A stretch of DNA of 64,000 bases from Uranotaenia lowii (GCF_029784155.1 NC_073691.1:126976714-127040713); one strand, 5' to 3'. Positions 10,030-22,156 are shown, numbered from the stretch's first letter. Translations and numbers: made by a program. The notes: generated from the letters alone by a model not told the origin.

Positions 10030-12299
10030 CCACAAAGGCCAGGCCTAGATGAGTTAAGTATGGTGTGTAACTTGACAGCTGCTACACTCAGTGGGTGGGG
10101 AACATGGGAAAAGAAATTATGATGGAGCTCAGGATCGTATGCAAGATTGCTTTCTTTTCAACCCGAGACACTTTCCTCCGGGGAACTCACAGAAGGGGTA
10201 TCCAAAAAGAACCAAGCTAGACAGGGACGTACCGGGTGGTACCTCGCATGCTATCAACCGGGTCAAAATCTTTAAGAAAATCAAGATAAATCGGAGCTAG
10301 CAAATCCCAACCTGGACCGTTCAAAAGTGAAGTTTGGAGGGACGGCTTTCAGCCAGTAACGTTACCGAGTAAATGGTGTAAGTGGATCAAAAGTTCTCCC
10401 ATACAGAACAGAAATCCTAATATGTTTTACATTATTTGGGGGGTGTTTATTAACAAATTTGGTTCCCTCATGACGTCACATGGATATGTATACTTGCGGT
10501 TCTAATACTTTTGGCCTTCCGCTGAACTTTGTTGTGTTGTACGGCTCATGTTGATTGAGTACTTGCAGACCAGGGTTGGACGGCTGATTGTTACAGCACC
10601 GCCCAGGGTATCACAGGCTCTTTACCGGCGTCCCGGAAGAGCCCACGATCCTTTCCAAGATGTCACCGGCGAAGTTAGGGTTTTCGCCACGAGGGGACGT
10701 GCTTCTTGGTAGGCTCGATGGTCCGTCGGATTTTGGCTTTCCGACCGCTTCTTTTCTGCCCGCTTTGGTGTCAGCTGCGTCGTGCTGTTGAGCAAATTTG
10801 GTGGAAACACAAAAAAGGCCCTCTTGGACCTGCCAAATGGGTTATAGCATATATCTGTGACGTCTTTTAGTTTACACGTGGTTTACAATTTCTATGTTTG
10901 TTTGTTTCTCGTTTTACAATTTACCTTTTTAATGTTGTGTTCCGTCGACTTCGGTTTCACACTGAATGTGGTTTTTTGTGTTTTTAACCACTTTTTTAAT
11001 CTATTTAATATACACATTAAATAAGTTTTACAATTTTTAACAAACATAACTTCTACTAACCGTACTACTTTTAACATTTAGTTTATAAGATTTTAACTAG
11101 TTTTTTTTTTAACCGATGTAAGCCACTTTTACTTGGCTACTTTATATCTGTAAATATGAAAAATACTTTTAAAACATTTACACCACAATTTTCACAATTC
11201 GAACGAACTTAAAACGACGCGCACTTCCGTTCTCTGAAACGGTCACAGGCAGAAAGAACTAGCCCCGTATGTGCAAAAATCTACGTTACATTTGACCGAC
11301 ACACATACGAAGGAGAATGTAATTTTTACGCGGGTGTGTTCGCTCTCCGGGTGATCACACTTCCCCGGCATGTACCCTGCCTAAACCCGACGCCCATGGA
11401 TATCCCTCAGAGAAAAGTGCCTGCATTTAGGCGTTTAGGCAAGAGGAATTGGATCTACTGTGGTATTACTCTCAACGGAGTACAGGAGTGGTAGGATTTT
11501 GTGGCGAAGTCACAAATAGTTAGATTGTACCAAACGGTTACAGGTGGTCAACCGGTCTTATATGTCAAATAGCTCGTTTAGTCTTATTAACAATTTTCGC
11601 GACAGCTGTCTGAAGTGTTCACGAACAAGGGGGTCCATTGATTCCAGGTGAAGTTTTTAAGTGACCGTTATATGAATCCTTTAGTAGCTTGGGCGAGTAA
11701 CCTCAAGATCTGTATGCCAGAAAAAGTTTTAGTAAAATGTGTCAACATGTGAAGCAGATTATCGGTGATTCGATTCTCCGTGTATTTTGACTCGATTATT
11801 CAATTTATTATAGGGATAAGCCGAAAATAAAAAAAAGTAACCAATAATTTTGCCTCGTGAGGAAGAATGTTTTATTGCATCTGAAAAAATAAAGTTATGC
11901 AACAAAATTATCAATCCAAGCTTTATTGTTTTTGGAGTTACAGAACTCTTTTCAATATTTCCACGCAATTCCTGCAACCTATGTCACCAACGCGAGTAAC
12001 CAAAGTTTATTAAGATATTTCTAATAAAAAAAATAACGAATTGTTTCTGTATAAAGTATATTTCCTCGAAAAAATAACAAGACGTTTAGAGTTTATTGTC
12101 GAAAAATATAACTGAGCGATGATCGTGTAAATTGTTGATAGATATAAGTCTGTATGTAATTTTTTATTTGTGCAGCAAAGAAGACAGCAATTTGTTTCCA
12201 TAGCTGATCTTCTAGTTCATATGTATGAATCCCTTAAACTTTCCTGACTACGTATGATTCATACTTAGGTCCAAGTTTTTTTTTAATAAAATCCCTAAC
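10030..12299. other. Unassigned region, no supported gene
   Basis: About 2.3 kb. The part from 10085 to 10800 and the part around 11230-11670 are richer in G+C than the surroundings, and may be decayed leader or untranslated sequence of a retroelement, but no domain is readable. 10860-11200 is AT-rich. I see no gene, RNA or clear repeat boundary. Confidence 0.45.
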
Positions 12300-12824
12300 C
12301 CTTATCTGAGAGGTCGCAAAGCTTTTTGAGAACTTTTTCTCTCGCTACGTATCGAGGAGAACTCTTGTCAGAACGTAAATTATACCTCTCCTCGTGTTTT
12401 TTGTAAGCAGCTTCCAAGCTCCACTTGACCTCTTCGAATAGATTTTGTCGTTCCTCTTCTATAGACTGCTGATCCCTTTTCGTCAGATATCTGAATACGA
12501 CAAAAAAAACAACAAAATAAGGGAAATGTTCTGTGAAGGTATGTGTGGATGTGCGGATTACGTTGGCAATTGCCTGTATATCGTCTGCACAAAGTTTGTG
12601 TTTTTACTTAGTGTCGATCGTATCGCTGTCATTATCACTCGGTTAACACGTTCCGTGTTATTATCTTGCGAATGATAAGCTGTATTAACCAATGGTTGAC
12701 ATGGTATACTTTTAGAAGGTTGGTTAACTTTGTAGAAGTAAATTGAGTCCAATTGTCCGTCAGTACAACCTCTGGTGCTCCAAACAAATGCAAAATCATG
12801 TTTTCGACAAATCCTGGGAGACAT
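12300..12824 (-). pseudogene. Ty3/gypsy integrase remnant
   Basis: The minus strand encodes pieces of a retrotransposon integrase in shifted frames. GAPEVVLTDN and QFTS contain the second catalytic Asp region, with Trp where the conserved Gly of LTDNG normally stands. NTAYHSQDNNTERVNRVIMT is the conserved stretch around the catalytic Glu. Further on, EERYNLRSDKSSPRYV resembles the integrase C-terminal region of the 412/mdg1-type gypsy group. At least two frameshifts are present and no LTR was found next to it. Confidence 0.8.
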
Positions 12825-12832
12825 TACTTATA

Positions 12833-13073
12833 CCGTATTTGTTTTCTCCCCTCGTTCAGTGTTCCACCGTACCCGATAAAAACAAACACAAATCGTCGCC
12901 AGTGTATTGCTACCTCACTCACTCACTCGCTCTCTCGGAACACTGGCAAAATTTTCGGGGCACTACCGCCCGATGGCAGTGCAACACCAGGTCAAAACCA
13001 GTGCAACACTGTCCGAATAAACAAACAGTTTGGCAGCACCTAGTGGTGCAACACTCGGCAGAAACGAATACGG
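12833..13073. mobile_element. Small TA-flanked MITE
   Basis: 241 bp with TA at 12831-12832 and 13074-13075. The ends CCGTATTTGTTTTCT and, reversed, CCGTATTCGTTTCTGCC are imperfect inverted repeats, followed by AGTGTTxCACC on both sides. It lies exactly between the gypsy remnant and the TAAG tail of the RTE element, so it inserted at or next to that tail. Confidence 0.7.
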
Positions 13074-13077
13074 TATA

Positions 13078-14610
13078 ACTTACTTACTTAATGTTCCCGC
13101 GCCGATCCTCCGGTGCATAGGGCCGTGGTAAAAGACCTCCACTGTTGACGATCCGGAGCCAGCGTCTTCACTTGGTCCCAGTCAAGATTCTCGTCGACAG
13201 ATCGGATTTCAGTGGCTAGACTTCACCGCCACGAGTTTCTGGGTCTGCCTCTTCTTCGATGTCTTTCTAGAGCCCAATCCATCTAAACATACGTTCCTGA
13301 ATCTCGATTCCTAGCGCTCTTTGATGACACGGGCGATGTAGTTCCATGTTTGAGATCCAGGTGCCTGGCCACCAAGCGCGGATGATATTCCGCAGGCAGT
13401 GGTTTGCAACTAGTTTCGCACCCGTAAAGCAATACCGATTTGACGTTTGAGTTGAAGATTCGGATTTTCGTTCGTAGAGAGATCTGGCGTGACCGCCAGA
13501 TGTTTCGGAGACTCGCAAACGCAAATCGGGCCTTTCTGATTCGGGTTTTGATGTCTTTCCTGGTTCCACCGTCAGGCGTTATCTGGCTGCCAAGATACTG
13601 GAAGGACTCTACTTTCTCAACTTGTTGCCTAGCTACCGTGGAACTGGAGGGATTTCCTGTGTTGATCTCCATCGACTTGGTCTTTCCGACATTGACTTTG
13701 AGACCAGCTGCCTTGGAACTTTCGGTGAGGTCGTCGAGTTCTGCATATCCGGTTGTGTTTGGGCGAGCAAAACAATATCATCTGCCAGGTCAAGGTCGTT
13801 CAGTTGCTTCATTGTTGAAGGATTCCATTGCAATTCTCGGTTCGGTGCGCAGTCGATCGATCCAGTCAGAATCCATGTCTCACTCCAGCAGTTACCGAGA
13901 TTGGTTCGGATAAGACGCAGTCGTGCAAGACCTTGCACGAAAATGCCTCTTATTGTGCTTCGATGAGATGGATTAGTTTCTCTGTGACTCCTCGTCGCCT
14001 TAGGGCCGCCCAGATGTTTTCATGATTAAGTCAGTCGAATGCTTATTTCAAAATCAACGAACACCAGCAGAAGAGAGTACAGAAGCTCGGTGGTTTGTTC
14101 CAGTATGATTCGTAGCGTTGTGATGTTGTCCACCCATGATCGTTCGAATCGGAATCAAGCTTGTTGCCGTCGGAGTGTAGCGTCGATTTTCAGGGTTATA
14201 CAGATCAACGTTATGCCTCGCTAGTTACCGATTTCTGTCAGTACTCCTTTCTTCGGGACCTTTACGAGGATACCTTGCATACAGTCGGCCGGAAATGCTG
14301 CAGTATCCCAGATGTCAGCGTAAAGACGGTGTAACATTTGTGCTGACAGGGCAGGATCGGCTTTCAGCATTTCAGCAGGAATGCAATCGATTCTAGGTGC
14401 TTTGTTGGATTTCGTGTTTTTGATTGCCACTTCTATTTCAGCCAGCGAGGGCGCTTCCGAGTTGACGCCATTTATGCGGCTTACTATTGACGCTTCGAGC
14501 TACGGGTTCTGTTGGCCGTCGCTATCCGTGAGCTGATCTGTTCAATCGGTCAATAACTGACCTGTTCGGTCTTTTAGCGGTATCTTGCATAAGTCCTTGC
14601 ACCACTGAGG
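13078..14610 (-). pseudogene. RTE-clade LINE, reverse transcriptase half
   Basis: 3' half of an RTE retrotransposon on the minus strand, ending in a TAAG tail (at 13078-13092 on the plus strand as ACTTACTTACTTAATG). In coding order it shows EVAIKNTKSNKAP and IDCIPAEMLKADPALSAQML (14221-14460), then MKQLNDLDLADDIVLLAQTQ with the catalytic ADD (13633-13938), then GLKI-type and KVESFQYLGSQITPDGGTR (13283-13672), then the C-terminus. Several frameshifts and stops separate the pieces, so no full protein can be made. The 5' half continues at 15462-16797 beyond an inserted LINE piece. Confidence 0.88.
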
Positions 14611-15461
14611 CGGCGAAGAATGTCGACCATCTGGGAACACTGTTGGCTTGTGGTCGTTGATATTATCTTCGCTTTGGTTTTCTCCAATTTTATTGACGAA
14701 ATTCAACCTAAAACTTATTTTGATATCATAATTGGGCTGGCGTTTTCTTGGCGGATTACGTTATACTCAAGGTTTGGTGGGAATTCATCAATAAGCAAAT
14801 TTTCCTCGCGAAATAAAAAAACTTAAGCAGCTCCCAGAGCCGCCTTGTTATTTGTTTTTATTTTGCAACGCTCATAACCTCAAATGATTTGGCAACATAA
14901 TCAATAATGTCTGTTTGCCAATTCATTAACTGTTCTGACCCCGAAAAAAACGCACGAATCATCAAATGCAATGGAAGATGTAGGAAAACATTTCACATCG
15001 CATGTGTTCGCGTTTCGGGACCTCAACTCAAAGCTCACCAGGAAAATGATGGGATATTGTGGCTTTGCTCCGACTGCCGGCTCCATCAATCAGACGAATT
15101 CCTGAAAAAGGTCGAAATTAATAGACAAACCATAGTAGAGCTTGCCAAGCGACTTGATACTTACTTCGATGTCCTTGCGATGAAGCTCGACACCAACTCT
15201 AAAATGATAACCGAGCTCGCCGCAGTCAACGCCTCTACGAACGCCATCAACGTTGAACTGATGTCAGCACGTTCCTCGTTACCATCGCGCCCAGAAGACC
15301 CTTTTTCGGATATTCACGAGAGAGTGCGAGAATCTCTGGATGCATCCATGGATCGGCTATTTAGAGGGAATAGCCTTGAAGCCGAGGGTTGTTCGACCAG
15401 TCGCAAACGGAAAGCCAACTCAGTACACGTATCCCAGAACAAGCGAACTAGAAACGATGAA
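14611..15461 (+). mobile_element. 5' piece of a PHD-ORF1 LINE inserted in the RTE
   Basis: About 850 bp of plus-strand sequence separates the two RTE halves. It holds an untranslated leader and the first part of an ORF1 (14907 onward). The junctions are inferred from where RTE-like coding stops and resumes, so the coordinates are approximate. Retention of the 5' end and loss of the 3' end is the reverse of normal LINE truncation. Confidence 0.6.
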
Positions 15462-15462
15462 A
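14907..15462 (+). pseudogene. LINE ORF1 N-terminus with PHD finger, truncated
   Basis: Begins MSVCQFINCSDPEKNARI and carries a C4-H-C3 series (CQFINC, CNGRC, FHIAC, WLCSDC) typical of a PHD finger within the first 60 residues. About 125 further residues are rich in charged and Ser/Thr residues, with a likely coiled coil (VEINRQTIVELAKRLDTYF) and a basic patch (SRKRKAN). Real homology ends at about 15462, where the frame runs into antisense RTE sequence and stops at 15506. CR1-group LINEs often have a PHD finger in ORF1, and the intact LINE at 40.1 kb has a comparable arrangement. The protein would be an RNA-binding chaperone subunit of a LINE particle, here without its C-terminus. Confidence 0.75.
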
Positions 15463-16797
15463 TAAGTTTTTCCAGGCTCTCTTGTCTCGTCTACAAGTTC
15501 GTTTAACTGCCTTTTCCAGCTCCGCATACCGTAAGCGGGCGGCTGCTTTGGCTGACCCGGCACATGCCTGCTCAATTCCGACTTTCGCCTTTCTCCGATC
15601 ATCGAGCATCCTCCAAGTTCCATCCGACATCCATTCACTTCTTCTTCCACAAACTTTATCGAGAGTACCATGGCTCGTCGTTATAAAGGCATTCTTGATT
15701 CCACATCACTGTTCTTCGACTGTTCCGTCTGTCGGCAATTCCGAGGCTCGGGATTCTAGCTGTTCAACGTATGCCTTTTTCACCTCTGGATTCTCCAACC
15801 AGCGGACGTCGTATCGAAAACCGACTTTCTCCTCGCACCGTTGGACACGCTCAACTCTCAGTCGTATCTCGCCAAGGACGAGGTGATGGTCAGATGCAAT
15901 ATCTGCGCTTCGTTAGTTGCGGACATCAAGAAGGCTCCTTCTTCATTTCCGGCTGATGCAGATGTGGCCAATTTGATTTTCTGTTCGACCATCTTGGGAT
16001 ACCCAAGTGACCTTATGTGCTGGCCGCTGGGGGAAGAGCAATCCACCGATCACCAGGAGGCTCTTTGCGTTGAAGTCTGGCTACGATCATCTTTCGTTTA
16101 TCGGTTCCAATCTAATGAGGGCCGCGTAGGCCTGCGAACTTAACAAGAAGCCAACTCCTCGGTCCCGAGTAGCATGTTCTCCTCGTATGCCAGAGTAAAT
16201 AAAGCAGGACTTGCCCGGACTGCGTCTTGTGTTCTCCAGTGTTAGACAAACGGACTTCGCTCAGGCCCAAAATATCAAGCTTGAGGCGGCTAGCTTCTCT
16301 AGCAAGTTGAGCCAGCTTGCGTTGTTGGACAAGGGTCAAAACATTCAAAGTTCCAATTCTAGTCCGGGTTTTCATGCTCAAAGTCGTCGCCAAAGTTCCA
16401 GGTCAGTCAGTTCTTTTGGATTCCGTAACAATTTTATGAACTGGGAGCAGTAGGTTGTTAGTCTAAGGTCCCTATCCCGCGATGGGGCTGCCATCTTGGA
16501 CTTAGCTCGCGGGAGCCGCATTTCATAAATTCGAGACAGACGCTGTTTGAGCCGCCCCTGACCTGGAGAACAGACGCTCGTTTGTTGTTGCACGCCTGAC
16601 CTGGGGAACAGACAAGTGCCGCCACCTTCTCAGTCTGTATGCGACCAAAGCATCCAACGGGATTGGGTAACCGATCTCCGCTTAGGTTCCTCGCATCCCA
16701 TCCGGCACCGCGAGGTGGTAGACAATAATAGGAGTTGTGAATAAGAGGCATATGACCACTATGGGGTCTCGTCTCGTGTTGCACATTAACCACCATT
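15462..16797 (-). pseudogene. RTE-clade LINE, endonuclease half
   Basis: 5' half of the RTE element on the minus strand. Near 16112-16393 it encodes TRIGTLNVLTL followed by LDILGLSEVRL, the Asn- and Glu-bearing motifs that open the apurinic-type endonuclease domain. Downstream frames give fragments of the rest of that domain and the linker before RT (MLDDRRKAKVG, AELEKAVKRTCRRDKRAWKN near 15464). Frameshifts are frequent. 16400-16797 is a G+C-richer 5' leader. Confidence 0.82.
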
Positions 16798-16896
16798 CAC
16801 AGCCAGATTTGGGAGACATTGCCTACACATTTTTTTTCAATTCGGCATTCATCTTAGGAGTTTGGAATTTTTTACCTCTGGTCTCTTCGGGGAGTT

Positions 16897-16902
16897 TTTA
16901 TT
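16897..16902 (-). terminator. Polyadenylation signal AATAAA
   Basis: AATAAA on the minus strand about 11 nt after the TGA of the candidate terminal exon. Confidence 0.45.
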
Positions 16903-16912
16903 AAATTTTTGC

Positions 16913-17182
16913 TCATTTCATGTTCTTTACTAAACTTTTCAAATAATCTGCATAGTTTGGCATCAATGTCACTGGACCGCCAACACATTCAGCCTCCCGT
17001 TCTCGTTCACTCGGCCCCAGAAACAACAGAACCCTGTCAGAGTGGCGGCCGGTCACCATTCCATCGATGATGAAAAGCGGAACACCTTTCAGAATGCGCA
17101 TTCCATGATTACGAATGGGTCGTCTGAATGGATTTTTTTCTTCTTCTGTCGCTGCCTCCCAGAAATTACCGAACAAAAAGTC
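16913..17182 (-). CDS. Candidate host 3'-terminal exon, unknown protein
   Basis: The minus strand shows a good 3' splice site (TCTCATTTTCAG, AG at 17184-17183) followed by 89 codons open to a TGA at 16915-16913, and an AATAAA polyadenylation signal at 16902-16897 just beyond it. The peptide starts DFLFGNFWEAATEEEKNPF and ends MPNYADYLKSLVKNMK. It is balanced in composition, has no transposon motif, and I do not recognise its family. There is no ATG in the frame, so it would be the last exon of a gene whose other exons lie at higher coordinates. No convincing upstream exon was found before the BEL/Pao insertion at 18.4 kb. The signal is unusually close to the stop. It could be a pseudogene relic. 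Confidence 0.5.
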   Translation of the reverse strand, partial: DFLFGNFWEAATEEEKNPFRRPIRNHGMRILKGVPLFIIDGMVTGRHSDRVLLFLGPSEREREAECVGGPVTLMPNYADYLKSLVKNMK

Positions 17183-18441
17183 CTGAAAATGAGAAGCGGC
17201 ACCAGCTAAGGTTTTCGGTTTCGGCGAAGGTTGTTGCGCTATTTAGCGTGTGCAAATGAGAATGCTATCATGAAATTGATAATTGTGAGAAATGTAATAA
17301 ACAGAAGCGGCGGCTGGATCCCTTAGAGCTCGAGCATACCTTCTACACAGCTGCATAGTTAGAAAAAAAACGGCATGAAAATGAAAACCTACTAACATCT
17401 CGGAATGGGAAAACGGAAATGCACTTCATGCCTCGTGAGTTGTTGGTGTGTTCTCCGGAAACGGTCCATTAAAACTGATTGCATTCATTAGGAATTCATC
17501 CTTTCGCTTCGTCGTTTTCAAAGAGGCATAATGCGAATGATGAATGCCGAATGAAGCATAATGTGGGTGGGTAGTGATTCTTGGCGAAATAAAACTTCGC
17601 ATTCAATGATAGGTACGGTGAATATTTAAGAGAGACACAAGCACCAAATCATGATTCGACAAACAATCGCAGCAGTGGCAAATAAAATATTTCTACTATT
17701 ACCATAACTACAATTAAATGTGGAAGATAAATGTTAACTAAATGCTTGAACAGCAAATATCTTAGCATTTAAAAGCAAATGGTAACATGCATTTTTTTTA
17801 TTTCCACTGACTTCTTTGTCGCATAACCTTTAAGTTTGTCATTTCGTGAAATTCCGAAGGATTTTTCCTGAAGCATTTTTTGATGTAAATAGTCGTTTTA
17901 CGAGCACGCTAATCAATGAATCGAGAAGTTGTGAAGAGATTAAATTAGTTGTCCACAAAATTTAAATATTTGTATGTTGCGTCCGCATACCTCAGGCTTC
18001 CGATTGTGGAAGATATTCTTCCTATACCGCAAGCATTTAAACTCGATTAGATACTGTATCAGCTGAGAGCAAAGTGATTATAACACTAGGGAACAGCTTG
18101 TTGGTGTCTTTCATTTATTAATTTTTTTAGTAGATTTTGGTGTCATGAATTCCAATCATTTGCCAGATTTTGTCTATCAGCTCTGGTTTAAGTGATACGA
18201 CGGCGCGTGTGCAAATTTTGATGTTGATCGATTTTGAATAAAATCGATCATTGATAACTGATGAATCAACAAAACTCAATTAAAACAAAAAAAAATATTT
18301 GAATCTATTTAATATTCTCCATTCAATCAAGAATTCAGATTTTGCCTAGACATTATAGATTCAACAAAATATAGCTTTAAAAACATCAAATTCTACAATT
18401 TGCAGAGATTAAAATAGGTAACTGTACGGACGCAGAATTCC
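17183..18441. other. Intergenic or intronic, no supported exon
   Basis: About 1.26 kb of AT-rich sequence. If the exon at 16913-17182 is real this is its upstream intron. A pyrimidine tract with CTAAC and CAG lies on the minus strand near 17357, followed 11 nt later by a GTATGC donor-like site, too little to call an exon. Nothing else stands out. Confidence 0.5.
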
Positions 18442-18446
18442 GTTAT

Positions 18447-18935
18447 TGTTGTCCCAGGAATTGGGTCCCAAACGGCTGACGAAAACGTAGGAAGCAGGAA
18501 GCAACAATGGTCACCAATAGGCCGAGAACAGACGAACTTTCGGTAGCAGAAAAACACGACAGTTGCGCGCGATTAAGTTTTCAAAGTGATCTTTATTGAA
18601 GTATAACTGTATAAATAAATACATGTCACTTAAATTCTAGCGCGTTTGAGTCCACGTATCACTTTCTCGTCAGATGTTTCTCACTTCTTATATCTAGGTA
18701 TGTATGAGTGTGCAGTGTTGGAAATTCATTTAATGTGTTTTGTGTTGTGTTCTGTCGTGTGAAATTATGTTGTGTGAAATTTATGATTTGTGTATGCTAT
18801 TTACAGATCATTTCTTCCTTTATGATTATTTCACTTTACATTCGTAATTAAATATTTTTTCATTCGATATGTATTTCATTGATGTTTCTTCGTTTTCTTT
18901 TGTGTTTCGTTGCTCGTTGTGACTGCGTCGGGACA
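18447..18935 (-). repeat. BEL/Pao 3' LTR
   Basis: Read on the minus strand this 489-bp segment begins TGTCCCGACG and ends CTGGGACAACA, so it has TG...CA termini with a short inverted TGTCCC/GGGACA. It contains an AATAAA (CAATAAAGATCAC near 18600) as expected for the R region. It lies just beyond a polypurine tract and the end of BEL-type pol. No second LTR was found, so identity rests on position and termini. The adjacent five bases at 18442-18446 (GTTAT) are a possible target duplication half. Confidence 0.75.
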
Positions 18936-18952
18936 TGCCGCCCCCTTGAAAT
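18936..18952 (-). promoter_or_regulatory. Polypurine tract (plus-strand primer site)
   Basis: On the minus strand AAGGGGGCGGCA sits directly before the LTR start TGTCCC. This is the expected priming site for second-strand synthesis in an LTR retrotransposon. Confidence 0.7.
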
Positions 18953-19086
18953 GTCCATTTCAACAGCACCTCGATTGGAAGGAAAGGCCGTCAATTTCGA
19001 TTCCCACGATGCGTACTGCGATGTAGACCAGAACGAGTAAGAGTCGTTGTCGTCGTCGGAACCAAGCTCGCAGTTCGGGGCCAAAG

Positions 19087-21875
19087 TTGAGCAGCGGCCG
19101 GAAGTGTGGATGTAGCCTGAAGATCAATTGTGGGACGCTGACGCTCGGATTCCGTGGCTGTGGAGGATTCGGAGGGAGCAATGTGGGAGCGGGCACATTA
19201 TGCGGATCGAGAAACGGCGGATTTGATTTTCATCACACAGCACGTCTGCCACTCCACCACACGCATCATCGCCAACAACCGTCTTCAGGACTCGAGCGAT
19301 GGACCATTTTATTGGAGGCAAGGTGTCGTCTTCTACCAGAACCACGTCACCGACGGAAGGATTCGGGTGTTGAGCGGGCCGTTTTCGAGAACTATGTAGA
19401 GTGGGCAGGTAATCGTACCAGCGATCCCAAAGCGCTTGCAGGACACTCTGTTATTTTTGCCAGCAGAGCAGGTGACTGAAGGATAGTGTGATAAAGTTTG
19501 GTTCGGGAAGGGATTTTTTCGGACCACCGATGAGGAAATGGCCTGGAGTTAGGGCCTCGGGGTCTGTAGGATCATTTGAGCGGGAAAAAAGCGGCCGGGA
19601 TTTGAAGCACGCTATAATTTGTGTAACCGTAAAGCATTTCTTCGCGAGTTTCGAGGTTGATAGGATTCTCCACAAAGTTCTGAATGAGGCACGGATTCTT
19701 TCGGACAAATGGTCTCGTAGCGTTGATGAACAGTTTGCGGAAGAGAATTCGAAGAACACTGTACAAATTATCGAGATTGACAAATGTTTCTCGGATCCAG
19801 GATTCCAGGTGTATGCAGACTGCTGAAACAGAAACGGATTTCTTCTTCTCGGTGTATACTTCTGGAGATCGCTGAGATTTTGAGGTACACCTAGACGCCA
19901 GCCAAGGTTGAGAAGGACGAAGCAGCCATTTCGGACCAATCCACAACAGTCCGTTGCCAACGATCGATTCTGTAGTCAAACCACGCAAAATGTGGTCAGC
20001 CGGATTATTTTCTGTAGGTACATGCAGCCACGTAACGAATTCATTAAGCTGCCAAATCTGTGAGACCCGATTGATGGCGAAAGAATTTATCAAACGATCA
20101 CTGGCGCACAACTGAAGATGTGTAAGCGTAGATCCAGATTTTTCTGTTGGGGCGACTACGAATTCAGCTCTCACCAGGCGGATCTTGACTGCACCCAATA
20201 AGGAAATCGAACAAAGGTGAATGCTTGCACCGAAGGCACGTAGCGACGAATCAGCATATCCATTTTCCCCGAATACAAAACGAGGATTCGAAGGCTGTGA
20301 CAGTTGACCGATGAGTTCCAGTTTCTTGGACACACTGACGATGTATCGGTTGGAATAATTTCTGCTTGTTGGTGACTCGAAATAATCCTCACAGAGGTGC
20401 TCCTCTCCTGGTAATATAGAATAAGTCTGGACCTTTTTGCTAACACTCGTATCGGGATCGTGAAATGTCGAAAGCTTGCAATGAACTCGAACTTTACTCT
20501 CATTGGAACCGCAGTCGTGAATACCGGATACGAGCCAACCAAACACCGAATTCTGGAGCATCGGTTTTCCTTCACCAAGTTTGGAATGACCGCTTTGCAA
20601 GAGCTCGAAGAAAACGCGTGCACCGATGACCATATCGATGGGACCCCGCGTAGAAAACGATGGAACAGCAAGACGAATTTTCTTCGGAATGGCCCAATCG
20701 CTTGTATCAGCGTTGCTTGTTGGAAGATCGCTGGTAATCTTATTCAAAACAATAAACTCCAGCGGAACTTGGAAGTTGTTGAATCGTGAGGCAACCGTAG
20801 CGACAGTCGAAAATAGTGAAACTGCAGAAGTACTTCCTCCTATGCAAGCAATCTCCGTGTTACCAGGAGTCTTCCGCGAATTAAGAAGACGACGGAAACT
20901 TTCGGTCATTAGATTCGGTTGTGAAGCGCTATCAAGCAGAACCCGAGCGAGGAACGATGTACCCTTTGGACCGAAAACTTTGACAATAGCAGTGGCAAGA
21001 TTTGAAGGGCAGAGGTCGAGACGTTTGGTCCCCGAGTGCGTATGGGCGGAGAGGCTGAGAGGAGCGGAAACAGGAAGCGAATGATCGTCACCAGCGGAAT
21101 TCGAAACTGATGACTGGTTCTCGCATTGGTTTATGCTGGACCCACGAGCTGTATCCAAATCCGGGACGTGCAATAGTGAGTGGTGCTTGGTTCCGCATAT
21201 TCGGCAGGCTTCGTACTTGCAAGTAACGAACGAATGTTTTCCAAACAAGCAGTTGACGCACAATCCAGCTTCGTTCACGATCGCAGCACGTTGAGTAACT
21301 GGCATTTGTTTGAACTGGTCGCAGAAATACAGACGATGTCCCTTCCCACACGCCGCACAGTTGTCTTTGGGTTTGACGGTGGTCCCCGCATTCACGATCA
21401 GGGGAACAGGTATGGAGTCACACGCTGGTCGATCGGACTGCAAAGTTTCCAGCTTGTACTCGCGGATGAAAGTAATCAGCATTGGCATTCGGTTCTTATC
21501 CGCAGCTCGCTGCCACTCGCGAAGCGTGTTGTGATCCAGTCGCGCTGACACCATGAACACAAGTAGTGAACTCCAGCCTTTAGTGTTCTCGCCCAGCTTC
21601 TCCAGAATTCCCAAGTTGTTTTCGAAGTCACCGATCAAACTTGTCAATTCACGAGGACACTTCTTCCGCACTTTTTCCACATTGAACAATGCCTCAATGT
21701 GACTGCGTACCAGGATGTTCAAGTTCTGGTACCGATCAGTCAAAATTTTTAGCGCCACCGAATAGTTGCTCCCCGTGACTGACATTTTCTCCACTAGTTT
21801 CAATGCCTCTCCTCGAAGAGTCGACTTGAGGTAATGAAACTTCTGCACATACGATATATCTGTATTACTGTGAAC
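19087..21875 (-). pseudogene. BEL/Pao gag C-terminus and deleted pol
   Basis: A long open frame (19572-21974 including MITE-derived codons) contains, in order: gag DUF1759-like sequence (DISYVQKFHYLKSTLRGEAL, about residues 39-180), three Cys/His clusters at 205-268 (CAACGKGHRLYFC, CVNCLFGKHSFVTC, CRICGTKHH), an aspartic protease with LLDSAS at 346-351, and then directly an RNase H-like segment (GYADSSLRAFGASIH near 572, FVTWLHVPTENNPAD near 646). The reverse transcriptase palm is missing, removed by an in-frame deletion near residue 560. The integrase is also absent. After frameshifts near 19500 the C-terminal DUF5641 part follows (EALTPGHFLIGGP, then VLVEDDTLPPIKWSIARV at 19345-19190). It is a defective particle-type retrotransposon. 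Confidence 0.9.
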
Positions 21876-22156
21876 CAGCCTTGCCAGATCTACGGATTTC
21901 TCCGTAGTTCTACGGATTTTCAGCATTTCTACGGATCGACGGATCGATGCTCGGAATCTACGGATTTTTAGCATTTCCTACGGATTTTCTACGGATTATC
22001 GAAAAAATTCAAGGGATTCTGCGGATAACTGAAAATTCTACCTGACGACCAACAAAAAAAAAAAAAGGTCATCAAGTTTTATTTTGCCGAAATCAGTACA
22101 TTTTTCGATTTTCCTAATATCTACGGACTTGAGCGGTTTTCAATCTGGCAACGCTG
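21876..22156. mobile_element. hAT-type MITE inserted in BEL/Pao gag
   Basis: 281 bp with ends CAGCCTTGCCAGAT and, reversed, CAGCGTTGCCAGAT. It is flanked by a perfect 8-bp duplication CTGTGAAC (21868-21875 and 22157-22164), the hAT signature. The interior is rich in TCTACGGATTT words. Removing it and one duplication makes gag continuous (LVHS on both sides). Its left part supplies the first 33 codons of the long frame that reads into gag-pol. Confidence 0.93.

Noticed and set aside
13440..13913. 157-codon plus-strand frame and similar overlapping frames
   Set aside because: Antisense to the RTE reverse transcriptase, whose motifs are clear on the minus strand.
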